From contig OX940865.1 in NCBI GenBank assembly GCA_954871525.1, positions 11,856,606-11,920,605 of the forward strand: a DNA stretch of 64,000 nt, written 5' to 3'. Position 1 is the first letter of the stretch. Each line of letters starts with the position of its first letter. The position numbers and the translations under genes were made by a program. Of the stretch, positions 21,900 to 33,999 are shown piece after piece. The notes under the pieces are model-generated. The model was not told the origin of the DNA. It made no database searches and was given only the letters and a program-made list of their open reading frames with translations. The DNA is from Parietaria judaica. Its lineage: Eukaryota > Streptophyta > Magnoliopsida > Rosales > Urticaceae.

Positions 21900-23382
21900 C
21901 ATCTGGGCCGTTGGATTGGCCGACCTTTTCAGGCCTTATCTGGTTTCGAGTCGGGATGCCGATTTTACCCCTGGATATTTTGGCATTGCGACTTTCTTGC
22001 CCTCGCAGGCGGTGCTCTCATTGGGTGCGAGAACTCGAGACGTTAAACGATAACACGTCACTGTAGTAAAGCCGTGCACGAGATTGTTTCTCTCCTAAGA
22101 TTTTTCTTTTTAATTTCTTCTAAACAAATAACTGTGTTAATTAGCAGGAATATGTAACAAAAATCCGGGAAAATACAGGTTTTAAACGTAGCCAACCGGC
22201 CCCGGTTTCCTTTTAAAAAGACCCCATTTTGGATAATAAATAAAAATGGATTCGCATTTTGGTTTTAAGGTTTTAAAAAACCCGGAACTTGAGTTATAAA
22301 CTACTCAAATTCGATCTTCATAAAAGATTTTTCTCCTTTTTATAAGGCTTTATCTTATTATTATTTTTAATATTTATTATAACCAATACCCTTACTTTAT
22401 AATAATATTTTTCTCCTTTTTATTGGTCTAGTATTAAAAAATATTAACTTTTAGATTTTTTTTTTTTTTAATTCGAGTTTTATAATTGGGTTTAAAGTAA
22501 CACACATGTTGCCCGCACCCCAACCCTTCAAGATGTCTGGGCAGGCTAATTGCAGTTTGTAGGTGACCCGCGCTCACACTTATTACGAGTTGGACTACCC
22601 ATTCCGCTCGCACTTAGAATGAACGGGTAAGTTTTGTATGCCCAAGATTAACTCCAGACTCGTGGTTTTCCGTCCCACATCAATAACACTTAGTAATAGT
22701 AGGGTATGCAAGAAAAAATAGAATCAAAAGAATCTAGTCAGTGGATCGAAAGTCTTGTTGATGAAGACTACCTAATAAAAATGAGTCCATAACAAAAAAA
22801 AAATTTAACCGGTGTGATCAATTGGATTTCGGTATTTAGTTCAAATTACAAAACTGGTATTAAAAAAACTCATTGAGTTTTCATTTAATCGATGAAGTTT
22901 ATTTTATGTTCAACATCATTGATAAAAAAACATGTTATTATTTATTAAAAGTAAATTATTTTTTCTCGTCAACAAAAAATAATTTTTAAGATTTTTTTTA
23001 GTAACAAAAAAGTGAAAATTCGATTGACGTAGTCAAAATAAAGTTTAAGACCGAATTTCAACCTCAAACAAAAATTTTCATTACAAGAGTTTCTACGTTA
23101 CAAATATGTCTTTGAAGTTTTATTTATTTTGAAAAGTCAGTCTAAATTTTTTAGATAGAAAATAATAATAGAAGATCATTCGAAATATTCATCTAGTTAT
23201 ATAATATATGTATGTATTTTAAATCACTCATTATATCTATAGCTCTCTCAAATAAATATCTCTTTAATAAATCTAAAATAAAATATCACTCATTAATCAT
23301 TATATCTATTAAGAGCTATTTCTCTCAAATAAATATCTCTTTAATAGATCTAAAATAAAATAAAAACCGATACTCTTTTCTT
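21900..23382. other. Intergenic DNA upstream of ClpC
   Basis: It contains the ClpC promoter at its left end. The rest is AT-rich. The 22500-22700 part is GC-richer and looks like an old repeat fragment I cannot classify. No gene is seen. Confidence 0.5.
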
Positions 23383-24371
23383 GGGTAAACTGCGGCTAAT
23401 GTACTTAATGTTTGATTTTTTGCGGATTATGTACCTAATGTTTGATTTCGGCGGCTAATGTACCTAATGTTTGATCCGTTAAATATTTTTGGGTATTCTG
23501 TCAGTTGACCGTTAGAGAGTTATCCTCCTCTATATGTACAGTTTTTGTATTTTTGACATAACTCACTCATTTTTTGTCCAAATTTTATGCACAACCTATG
23601 GTTGCAAACATAACAGATAGATATACAGCTTTTGTGTTTTAAGTTTTGTAATATCATTTTTATAAAAATACGAAATTTCAAGTACAACGTAAAACTGGAC
23701 ATTAGTTTAATGAAAAATATTTTTTCAAGCAAATTTTAATAGACTTAATGACTTTTCATGATGAAACGTAAAAGAAAAAAGTTGTATATAAATGTTTTAT
23801 CTTTCCAACGTGTGTTTATTTATAAATTTTGGATAAAAAGCGAGTGAGTTATGCCAAAAATATGAAATATTATTTCACATCATATCTTTCATATTTTTGG
23901 CATAACTCACTCATTTTTTGTCAAACGTTTATAAATAAACACCCGTTGGAAAGATAAAACATTTATCTATAACTTTTAGTTTTAACTTTCATCATAAAAA
24001 GTCATTAAGTATATTAAAATTTGCTCGAAACAAATATTTTGCATTAAACTAATGTCTAGTTTTACGTTGTACTTGAAATTTCGTATTTTTTTAAAACTTA
24101 TTTTACAAAACTTAAAACACCAAAGTTGTAGATCTATCTCTTATCTTTTCAACCATAGTTCGTTCATAAAATTGGGACAAAAAATGAGTGAGTTATGTCA
24201 AAAATACGAAAAGTGTACATATAAAGGAGGATAACTTTCTAACGGTCAACTGACGAAAAACCCAAAAATATCTAACGGATTAAACATTAGGTACATTAGC
24301 CGCCGAAAGTAAACACTGAGTACATAATCCGCAAAAAATCAAGCATTAAGTACATTAGCCGCAGTTTACCT
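23383..24371. mobile_element. Foldback MULE, copy 2, with 9-bp target duplication
   Basis: 989 bp, bounded by TCTTTTCTT at 23374-23382 and 24372-24380. The ends are GGGTAAACTGCGGCTAATG and, reversed, AGGTAAACTGCGGCTAATG. It has the same nested palindrome and the same four alternating 'gcataactcactcattttttgtc' motifs (about 23557, 23828, 23899 and 24174) as the copy at 7651-8614. No protein is encoded. It lies about 130 bp before the polymerase lambda start codon, inside the likely promoter. Confidence 0.85.
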
Positions 24372-24509
24372 TCTTTTCTTTTTCTTTTGTAAAGCAATAT
24401 TTAATCAGTGTGGCGAACATGACACGTGTGGGAATTGTCACACGTGTTCATCGTCGACACAACAAAAGTCATCATCAACATTGTGCATTGCCTTGTTTGA
24501 AGCGAGAAA

Positions 24510-27500
24510 ATGGCGCCCAAAACCTCGCCCACCGGAATCTTCGCCGGAATGGTCGTCCTCCTCGTTCCCCACGGCGTTCAGACCCGTCGCTTGCAGGTTC
24601 ACACCTCTCCTCTGTATGTGTATGTATATATATATACTCATAGTTATGGTGTATGCGCACTCGCCGACTCAGATATGGAAGCAGAAGCTGGAGCAGATGG
24701 GAGCTTCCATTGCAGACCGCCTCGAGAAGAGCGTCACTCACGTCTTCGCACTCGACTCCGCTTCTCTTCTCCGACGCTTCGACGCCGATCGCCTCTCCCG
24801 CTTCCACGGAGTGAGTGAGTCGCTCTCCGCTCGCTCCACCCGCCGATTTTCTCGCTTAATCTACTCTTATGTTTGCGTTTCCGTGTCGATTGAGAGCAGA
24901 GGATCTTGCTGTATCGGTGGATCGAAGACAGCCTGACCTCTGGAGCGAAGGCGTCCGAGGACATGTACGACCTCAAAATGGAGACCGAGTCGGAACACGA
25001 ACACGTATCCGAAGTTGCTAAGCGCGAGCCTCGCGGCGACGACGAGCCGGATCGGGAGGAGCAAGGAGAGAGCAAGAAGATGAAATCTGCAGATGCAGAT
25101 GGCGTGGACGCGGTGTCGAGCTTCTATGATCCGCCTGACTTGAACCGCGACATTACTGACATTTTCAGGAAGCTCATCGACATATATAGAGGTAAATCGT
25201 TGGAAAGAAGACCACTGATAAGGCTTGTTCTTGCTGATTTTGTTCTTCGTAATGTTGAAGCTTTGGGCGATGATCGGAGGTCGTTCAGCTATTACAAGGC
25301 TGTGCCGGTTATTGAGAAGTTGCCTTTCAGGATTGAGAGCTCGGAGCAGGTCAAGAACCTGCCCTCCATTGGCAAATCGATGCAAGATCATGTCCGTCGC
25401 TCATCTCTGCTTGATTTCACTCGCATTTACTCCGGTTTCTGCGTCTGATTCGAATTTAGGAATGAATAAAAAGGATTATTGAACTTTCTTTCCTCTGGCA
25501 GATTCAAGAGATCGTCACCACCGGGAAGTTATCCAAGCTAGAGCATTTCGAAACCGATGAAAAGGTGTCTGGACAATTCTCTGGTTCTCTTAACTTCCAC
25601 AAACACGTTTTTCTTTGGAGATCGGCTATTCGAAGTTTTAAGTTTTCTGAAATTGATGAACTTTTAAATTGTTCAGGTAAAGACTATCAGCTTGTTCGGG
25701 GAAGTATGGGGCATTGGTCCAGCCACAGCATTAAAATTATATGAGAAAGGATACCGCTCTCTCGAAGACTTGGAGAATGAAACTTCGTTAACGAACTCGC
25801 AAAAGCTAGGTCTCAAATATTTTGACGACATCAAACAAAGGATACCACGTCATGAGGTATACATCTCGCGCACTCGGAATTGTCCATTGCTAGTGCTGGT
25901 ATAGTCCCCACTCTCTCTCACAAGAGGGAGTTTCTGGCTGTTTTCATTAATCACTTTGTCGCCTTCAATGCAATATGGCTGCTGATTTTACAATTTATTT
26001 GTATCAATAAAATATCCCCTGAGTCAAGGACAGAAAATTCCTAAGCGTTAACTAGTTCCCGTGGCTGAACACTTAGGAAACACGGAATCACTGAAATAAA
26101 ATAGAGACAATAATTAAATAACTAACAATACCATAATGAGGAGTCCGTAATACTTTGTTGATTTTTCTGCTTGGCATAGAAGTAATGATGTGTTTTCTGT
26201 ATCTTTGGCTTCTGGTTTTATAGGTTCAGGTGATGGAATCACTCCTAAAGAAAGCTGCAGAAGATATGTTACCTCAGGTAAGAAGATTTGCTAAGTTTGA
26301 AGCTTGAACAGAAGCAACTTTGCGAATTTTCTCTCTTTTTGAAACTATACGATCCCCACGATTCTGCTGTTCATGGTTGCTCAGAATTTTAGGGATTATT
26401 TCTTTGCTGTGCTGGTCATGGGTCGCAGGGTTTTGTAAGCCAATATTTGGCTATCTAGTAGCTGACCTTATCATATCTTAGTTTCAAAATAAAAGGTTGA
26501 TCTCTTGAGAGTAAAGAAAAGAGAGAGCTCGCGCGGCAATTTCTTGAGTGACAGAAAAATAGGTAAAGGGAAAGGGTTGGAAAACCAAAGATGTAAGGAA
26601 TTTCGCTGTAGATCTGAAGCCCGTGAGGAGGCCGGTTTGCGAGGGATAGAACAGATCCCACATTGACTAAGATTAGACCTAGTTAGTGGATTGTCAGATC
26701 TGTCCCCTTTACAAGTTAGCTTTGAGGGGTGAGTTCTACTCATGGACCTACATCCTGATTCATATCAGGTTTATATCCTGGGTAATTCATTTATAATTCC
26801 ATAGCGAATAAGCAGTCATCGAGCCTTTGAGTGTTGAGTGTTAGGCAATGAGATTCACTGCGGTAGAGTTTGTCATCTTACTAGAAAATATAGAAAGAAA
26901 GAAAAAAAAGAAGGATATATGTTGCAGGTGGTTTGATTCCATTCCATTGCTGTAGGTGACAGTCATTTGTGGAGGATCGTATAGACGCGGGAAAGCCACG
27001 TGTGGGGATATGGATATTGTAATCACACATCCCGATGGAAAAAGGTATTTACGCCTTCATCTTAACTATTTAAGACAATGATATTCTTTTTATCTCAACC
27101 AATCTGCCGGATCTACTTTTTAATCTTTAATTAAAAGCTAATCTTTCCAGCCATAAAGGGTTTCTGCCAAAATATGTAGAGAATCTCAAGGATATGGGTT
27201 TCTTAAGAGAGGACTTGGTCTATAGTATTCACAGCGAAGAGGTAAACAGCTTTTGTATTATCCTGATTCCCTGTACATGTCTCGTTATCTGCTATTCCAA
27301 TAACCCTGACAACGATGTGAACAGGGTACCGACTCTGGTGTCGATACCTACTTTGGTCTCTGCACATATCCAGGTCGTGAGATACGGCACCGCATAGATT
27401 TTAAGGTACTTCAAGCTCTGGCCACTTTATTATAATGAAAATCGAAGATTATGTTTTGTTTTATATGACATCGGGCACCATCTCCGTGGCACCGTCATAA

Positions 27501-28350
27501 TGCCATTGTTTTTTATAATCATAATTTATAGGTATATCCTCGCGACATATTTGCATTTGGACTGATAGCTTGGACGGGAAATGATGTACTGAATCGGAGG
27601 TATGTTAAAAACTTCAGCATAAATAGCTGTATTGCCCCACCCCCCCCCCCCCCCCCCCCCCCCCGAACTTTGTATGTAGGTGCAGTTTTTCCTCTGAACT
27701 TCATTTTTTGGCAGCAATGTCCCTATCCTTTCAAAATTTAGCATATTGCGATTAAAAAATGATGGAAAACATTGCATAAAACATGACTAATTGTTGAAGG
27801 TATTTTGATCAATTTTAGTATTCTCCAATCTTATAGAACTTTTTTCAATAATTCTTGAATAACTGGACTGGATTCATTGATAGCTTCACTATAGTCATGA
27901 TCTAGTATATTGATCTCAAAAAGTCATGTATCTCGCCCAAGAAAAAAAGTCACTTTTTAGCAAATAAGGGGAAATATGCTATTTTTCAAAAGTATAGGGG
28001 GGCATTTCAACCATAAATTACTAGTAGTTCTGTATGAGCGTCTGTTCTTCGTATTCCTTTAATTTGTTTCAGGTTGAGATTACTAGCTGAATCGAAAGGG
28101 TTTCGGCTCGATGACACGGGTTTGTACCCGGCCACCCACGGATCTCCTGGTAAAAAGGTAAACTACTTGGGAATTCTCTCCACGAACAGACCGACTGATT
28201 TTTATCGCTGCCCATCGGTTTCACGCAATGCCTTGTACACTAAACTGACAGGGAACGAAAGCTACCGCGAGTTTGAAATTTAGTGAGGAGAAAGAGGTAT
28301 TTGATTTCCTGGGATTCCCGTGGCTTGAACCAACCCAAAGGAACTTGTGA
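24510..28350 (+). CDS. POLL: DNA polymerase lambda (family X)
   Basis: Thirteen exons encode 485 aa: 24510-24596, 24673-24810, 24900-25191, 25261-25391, 25502-25564, 25677-25856, 26224-26277, 26956-27044, 27151-27241, 27325-27405, 27532-27599, 28073-28157 and 28252-28350. It is the only family X polymerase of plants and fills gaps in base-excision and end-joining repair in the nucleus. A BRCT domain spans roughly residues 1-95. A short acidic linker follows (about 100-140), shorter than in Arabidopsis. Next come the 8-kDa domain ([12 protein letters not shown]... to GKLSKLEHF) and a helix-hairpin-helix with [18 protein letters not shown]. The catalytic palm has [16 protein letters not shown] with metal-binding Asp333 and Asp335, and RIDFKVYP with Asp400. 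The end ([14 protein letters not shown]) is as in the family. The ATG is the first in frame and begins the conserved MAPK. Intron 11 contains a long poly(C) tract. Confidence 0.93.
27637..27664 (+). repeat. Poly(C) tract in POLL intron 11
   Basis: ccccacc followed by a long, almost unbroken C run up to 27664. Such a G/C homopolymer is very rare in AT-rich plant introns. Exact length is uncertain. Confidence 0.8.
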
Positions 28351-29872
28351 AGAACAGGAAGCTTTTGTGATTGTGAATATTTCTCGAATTGTTCTCGCTC
28401 GCGCACCTTGGCTTTGTTTGGGCCCCGCTATTTCGTTCCGTGAAGTCCTTGAAAGAGCAGCTGCCGAATCGTAGTGCGTTTCGTTTTGTGCATGGCAGCG
28501 TGACTAACGGCAGGAGGGATTGTTAACCATTCTTCACTTCATGTCTCCATGCTGTTTTTTTTTTTCTTTTTATTTCTGTGCTTGTGTTTAAGAAGTTGTA
28601 AAGCGGATAGTTGTAAAATATGGAAACTGGGCAAGAATCGAGCAGTTCGAAACGAACTTTATCGAGGGCTATACAGATCATACATGAAAGACGAGCCTAT
28701 TTTTGTAGTCACTGGGATTGTCCCGACGTTAGATAGAGCATAGGGTAAAAATAAAATCCTCAAATATCTAACTTCGTGCCCAGCTTAACCGAAATTGAGT
28801 TCGGTTTATTGTTCAGCGTTGCTCAAACAATATGGAATTCCAGTACTAACAGATAGTTGCACGCTCAAAGAAGCAGTTAATACCCACAATCCTTGCGATG
28901 AAAAATTTAGACTACACAAAAAAGGAAAGAAATAGAAAAGTGACCAAAACTTTGACGATAAGACATTTATAAACCCCAATCTAATACACATGCATTAAAC
29001 ACGCTCTGTTCTACTTCCCTTGTGCTAATAAAACGCAAGGAGAAAGAGAGGAGAAAATCAGAAAGAAAGTTAAAAATTAATTGAAAAGTATCTATTAAGT
29101 TTTTACTAGCATTTAATGACCATAATGGAGATAGGACAGAATAATTTAAGATCACAAAAAAAAAATAAAAAAAATTACCTTAATAGCAACACGCGTGACA
29201 GAAAAATGCATTTGAGTTTTACGTACAACTTGGATATATTTATTATTACTCTTGTTTTATATATTAACCTATTAAGAACTCAAGGGCCGAACTGATACTA
29301 TTTCATCAGCAATCTATTCACTCTCAACAGTCTGATCATTTAGACACTTCTATACATTGAATTTTTCCTTAATTTGTACTCAGTAAAGATAAGACAATGA
29401 GATAGAGAGTATCTTTTATCTAATATTTAACTAGCGAGCCTTCTTTTTATGATTATACTAAATGCATTAATACAAATTACAATACAAACCCCACAAAGTC
29501 AAAGTCAAACGCAGCAGATTCTATCAACTTGCTTTACTTACTTACATTAAATAAAAGACAAGAGACGACTATTTACAAGACTATAATAATCTACTATATC
29601 AAAATACCCAACTCAGTACACGTCAAAAACTGGAGGTACTTACTTATACATAACATCCTTACTATGAAAGCTCCCAATCAGTTTGCGCATCCAACCTCAG
29701 TTAGTTCGTACTCCAAACTAGAACGCCTTGATAGGACTCCCTAATATCCCTCGTAACCTGAAAATTACCGATCCGAATCCCCATTAGTCTAACTATCTCT
29801 CGGATTGAGACAATTGTGTGCAAATTACTAAAGCACATACCTTGCCCGAACACCTAATCTCTTGAACTAGAG
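28351..29872. other. Convergent intergenic region POLL / ARF2
   Basis: It holds the 3' ends of two genes that run toward each other. AT-rich with no gene seen. No distinct terminator structure is expected in plant nuclear DNA. Confidence 0.5.
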
Positions 29873-32800
29873 CTAACACTTGTCGGGAACCGACAATGGA
29901 GACTTCTCCTTTGCATCCATAAGCTCTGCCATTGCGTGGCTTCCTTCACCGTGCGAGTTGAGGGTCCCCGGGCTCATCTTTTGGACCTCTTCTCTAGTGT
30001 AGATGCAGATCTTTCGCACCATGCAACAGAATTCCCTACAGAAGAAAAATAGCAATTGGATAACGTACTGCTCTGAGAAGCACATTCTAATGAAAAAGCA
30101 ACGTTAGACACGTACTGCCAGGGATCATCTCCAACAAGCATCATATCACCCTCGTCGTCAGTGTATACAATCAACCAATTCTTTTTAGGAGCCATTAGTT
30201 CGCCATCAAACTCAAACAGCTGGTCTAACTCAGCAATCAGTTCATCATAGTTGTTGAACTTCGTAAGATCAACAGATCTACCAAGTGCGATTCCCTGCTT
30301 GTGAACCTGGAATTTATCGAGGATTAATAATCAATTTATCGAATAAGTTCATCGCAAGCAATTCCATTTCAAAAATTACCTTAGTGCAACTCCTCGTTGA
30401 ACCGCTGTGAGATTTTCCCTGACCACCTCTCAAATGCTGCTGATTAGGCAGAACCAGTTTCTCGTGGTCAATGACAGGTACCGGGTTATCTGGTGCCTGA
30501 TCGGACTTCTGAGCTTGGGGTGACCTGACATGCATTTGACCAGCTGGCTTGTCCACTATGCTTGTAGGCGATAAAGAAGGCTGTTGTCTGATGAGGGGTA
30601 TGCCGAAGAGCTTGCAGTTTCCATCTTTAGGTTTAACAGCATCGTATTTCGGTTTTAAATTATCCAAATGAGGAGACGATGGTGGTGGCATAAACCAGTT
30701 TGGATGAGAATGCAGATTGGTATAGTCATCAACAAGCCCACCGTATCTGCCACCGCCCTGTGTTTGATAAGATACGGTGCAACCTTGAAGGGAGGCCTTT
30801 GTGTCCAAGCTAAGGGAGAGAGAGGAAGGCATCATGGGCCGTGGGCTATTATGCAGGTTGAACCTACCGTCCTGATCGAAGGAATGTTTTCTATTTGAAG
30901 TTTGATCGGCGAAGTGTAAATCAGAAGTAGCCCCAAAACCTGATAACAAATCTGTATAAGTCGGTTCATGCCTCCAGTTCTCAGATCCATATCTCCTCGA
31001 AGCAGAGACCGCATCCATCTTCTCGTCATCATGTGAAGCTGCCCAGATCACGGACTTTTCAGCGGTATCAGACTCGTTGCTCTCTGCAAAATTGCCTTTC
31101 AAGGTCGACAATTCTTGACCTTGCAAGACCCTTGAAAACCCAGTTGGCAGTGAAGGGTCTATCGCGACTTTTGACGAAGCTGGCCAATATAAAGAGATTT
31201 ATATATAAAAGTCAGCACATGGATATGATTTTTATATATAGTTTTTTTATGAAGATGCCAAATTGCATTATCAGCCAAAATCTACCTTCTCTAGTTAGTA
31301 CAGAAGAGTCGGGGGAGGAAGGTACGATACTTGATCGAGGCCTCTTTGACCTCGGGATAGGAAGAGGATTTAGTGCAGGAGGAGCAAGAGCGGGTTCAAT
31401 TTTCCAAGGTGAAACCCTCTCTGGACGCGGTACAGTAGAAGTTTCATCCCATCTCACCTAAAACACAAGTATGGTTGCTTTAATATGCCAGACAATGATT
31501 GGGGATACATGCATATACCTATGTGTTAATAATAATAATAAATTTGCAGGCTTTTTTTGTTACCTTCAGGCTTCTCCATTTGGAATCTTTCCATCTTTTT
31601 TTATCTGAATCTTCAATTCCAATGATTGTGCCAGTAAACCTACAGAATGAAATAGCCAATTACTGCACATAAATATGACTTAATATAAATTGTAGAATGA
31701 TGCTGTTAAAAGACATCACATTAATTAGGAACTGAGGAAGATATAAAGTGAAATGGAGGAAGAGATACCTCTGCTCGGGTGCTTCTTCACCTTCAAATCT
31801 CATTTTAAACCTCATTCCTATAGAATAGTTGTTCTTGACGGACTCCATGTATTGATCATATGGAACAATAAATTCAGCAGGGCTTGTCCTGTAAAAGAGA
31901 CATACATGAGTTATAATCAATGCAACACAAAAACTCGATGATTCTAGACAGCAACATGCTTAAATTATGAGAAAACTAAATAATTAGAAAATATAAGAAG
32001 GGTTGAGCCTCGAAAACTCGTATGAAAAACATACTATACAAATTTGAAAAAGTTATGGCATAAAAAAAATCAAGAGCACAAGTCATCAAGTACAATCAAT
32101 ACCTGGGCTTGTAGTACACGGTGAACATAGTTCCTGTGGAAACAGCATGCCAGGCAGTTGCAAGAACACCAAGATGCATGCTGTGACTTGATATGACAGA
32201 TGAAGGTACATTTTCCTGCTTTCTCATAGCGCGTCTAACACCGACACGAAGCTCCCGATTCTCACCCCTGAAGACATGTGGTAGCACATTTCTTAGAAAA
32301 ACTGATACACTATAAGGCTAAGGGCCTAAGCCTAATTAGAAGAAAGAAAGAAAAAAATAAACAAACCAACCTAAGAAATATAAAAGCATCACCAGCAACA
32401 AGTCTCTTGGAGCTGACGAAAACACTCCAACCACTTTGTAGCAGGTGCCTCCGAGGTTGGCCTGGCATTCCATTAACGTCAAGAAAACAAGATAGAGCCA
32501 CATACATATAAAAAAGAGAATATGGAACATTAACTACCTGATAACACACTCAAACATATAAAAAAGTTGCATAAAATACCTCGGAATATGTGGCGAAAAC
32601 GCCACTCGCTTCCATGCAAATCCTTCGCAACGAGCTCCTGGGTTGGAGGCTGCCTAGACATATCCTGCAATTAAAAGAAAACAGAAAAGAAAAAAATAAT
32701 TTAGTTGATATGGTAAATAAAATCAGTAGTGCACTGCTGAATACCATAACAAAAAGCACACAAAAAAAAAACTAACCAGAGGCGGAAGACACTCATCTGC

Positions 32801-33721
32801 GTGCCGTCTCAGAACAGAGAATCCACCGTGTGTGCTTGTATCAGAAGCAGTGAGAGTCTTACAAAACGAATGAACTTGGAACCGCGGTGGTGGCGGTGGG
32901 GGTGATTCTTTCTCTATCGCATTCTCATCTTGCTGCAATTTCCAAAATCAAAGATAAGAAAATATTTAAAGTTTCAATCGCAAGTAAATTTTGTCCTACT
33001 CTTTCCTAAAGGAGAAATCTTGGAAAGGTATAACTCACATTTTGTTCAGGCAGAAGAGTAATTTGTGCAAATACCTCATCCGTATCCGGCTCCGCCTAAA
33101 CAGGACGCAACACGAAGACTTTAATTACTTTCAAGCAATAATAGATCAGAGTAAAGACCAAACTTCAAATCGGAAAAAAACGTAGAACTACGAAACACAT
33201 ATAATGACAAAGAAATCTCCACCTTCAGCTCCACATACATAACCCGGCAAAGGATCTTCGACGGTAGATCGTACACCGGCATCTGCTGGTCTGCTCTCTG
33301 ATTCGTCGACGCCTCCACCTCGAATCACCAAAGAAGAAACAAAAACCACGGAATCCAACAATTATTCAGCGAAAACCCTACGAAGACACGAATATACAGA
33401 CGGCCAGTACATGTAAAGCAGGTAAATTTACGCTCAAAGAGTACCTGCTCGATGTGTCCCTGGGGGAAATAGAAGACCCTCTCATCCTTGGCGGGCACAG
33501 TCACCAGAGGCCCAGCACAGGCGTGCCACAGCTCCTTGTAGAGCGCAGCTTCGCCATCTACCCAAACAGACACACACATATAGATCATCAGAGCCGTGAA
33601 ACGAGAAAGATCCGCGGAGTTCACCGAGGCACGTACCTTTCCCAGACTCGACGGGGTTCCTGGACTCGCTCTGATCGGCGAAACCGGAATTCCCCTTCAC
33701 AGACACCTCCGACGACGCCAT
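29873..33721 (-). CDS. ARF2: Auxin response factor 2 (repressor-type ARF)
   Basis: Fourteen exons, in transcript order 33721-33637, 33557-33445, 33318-33223, 33095-33039, 32932-32777, 32664-32580, 32461-32371, 32267-32103, 31888-31769, 31639-31564, 31457-31286, 31179-30380, 30306-30116 and 30035-29873, give 789 aa. ARF2 is a nuclear transcription factor that binds auxin response elements and represses growth, with roles in senescence and organ size. The protein opens [13 protein letters not shown] as in Arabidopsis. The B3 DNA-binding domain lies at about 135-240 ([30 protein letters not shown]). The ancillary ARF domain follows ([16 protein letters not shown] onward). A middle region (406-671) without a Gln-rich activator stretch fits a repressor. 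A PB1 domain starts at about 672 and keeps the acidic [12 protein letters not shown] motif used for dimerisation. A donor-like site at 33856 may open a 5' UTR intron. A tasiR-ARF target lies in exon 12. Confidence 0.95.
31112..31132 (-). promoter_or_regulatory. tasiR-ARF (TAS3) target site in ARF2 mRNA
   Basis: The mRNA reads AGGGTCTTGCAAGGTCAAGA followed by A, near-perfectly complementary to the TAS3-derived tasiR-ARF small RNA (UUCUUGACCUUGUAAGACC...), with a G:U pair where the target has G. The site encodes RVLQGQE and is conserved in ARF2, ARF3 and ARF4. It predicts cleavage of this transcript through the miR390-TAS3 pathway. The recognition is from known biology and the sequence match is seen directly. 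Confidence 0.85.
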
Positions 33722-33832
33722 TTCTTCAGACCTCGGAGCACAGATCTCTCATGGGAAACCCTTCCCCAACCAATTCCGAGCTCCACTACACCAACCCCCG
33801 AGAAAATCCACAATCAAAGTTATCCACACGCA

Positions 33833-33854
33833 CTTTCTCTCTCTCTCTCTCTCT
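33833..33854 (+). repeat. (TC)n microsatellite in ARF2 leader
   Basis: About ten TC units upstream of the ARF2 start codon, GA-rich on the transcribed strand. Confidence 0.7.
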
Positions 33855-33999
33855 AACCTGAATCGAAACCCTAGCTCGAGCGAGCTCCGACGATGGAGAC
33901 TCCAATCCAATCTCTACAGAGCTGAGAGAGAAGCAGAAGAACGAACGAATCGCCAATCGCCAGCACTTTCTCTCTCCCTATCTCTGTCTCTCAAGTCTG

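Noticed and set aside
24475..25391. Minus-strand frames opposite POLL exons 1-4
   Set aside because: They are shadows of the plus-strand exons and show no domain, while the sense exons join into an intact polymerase.
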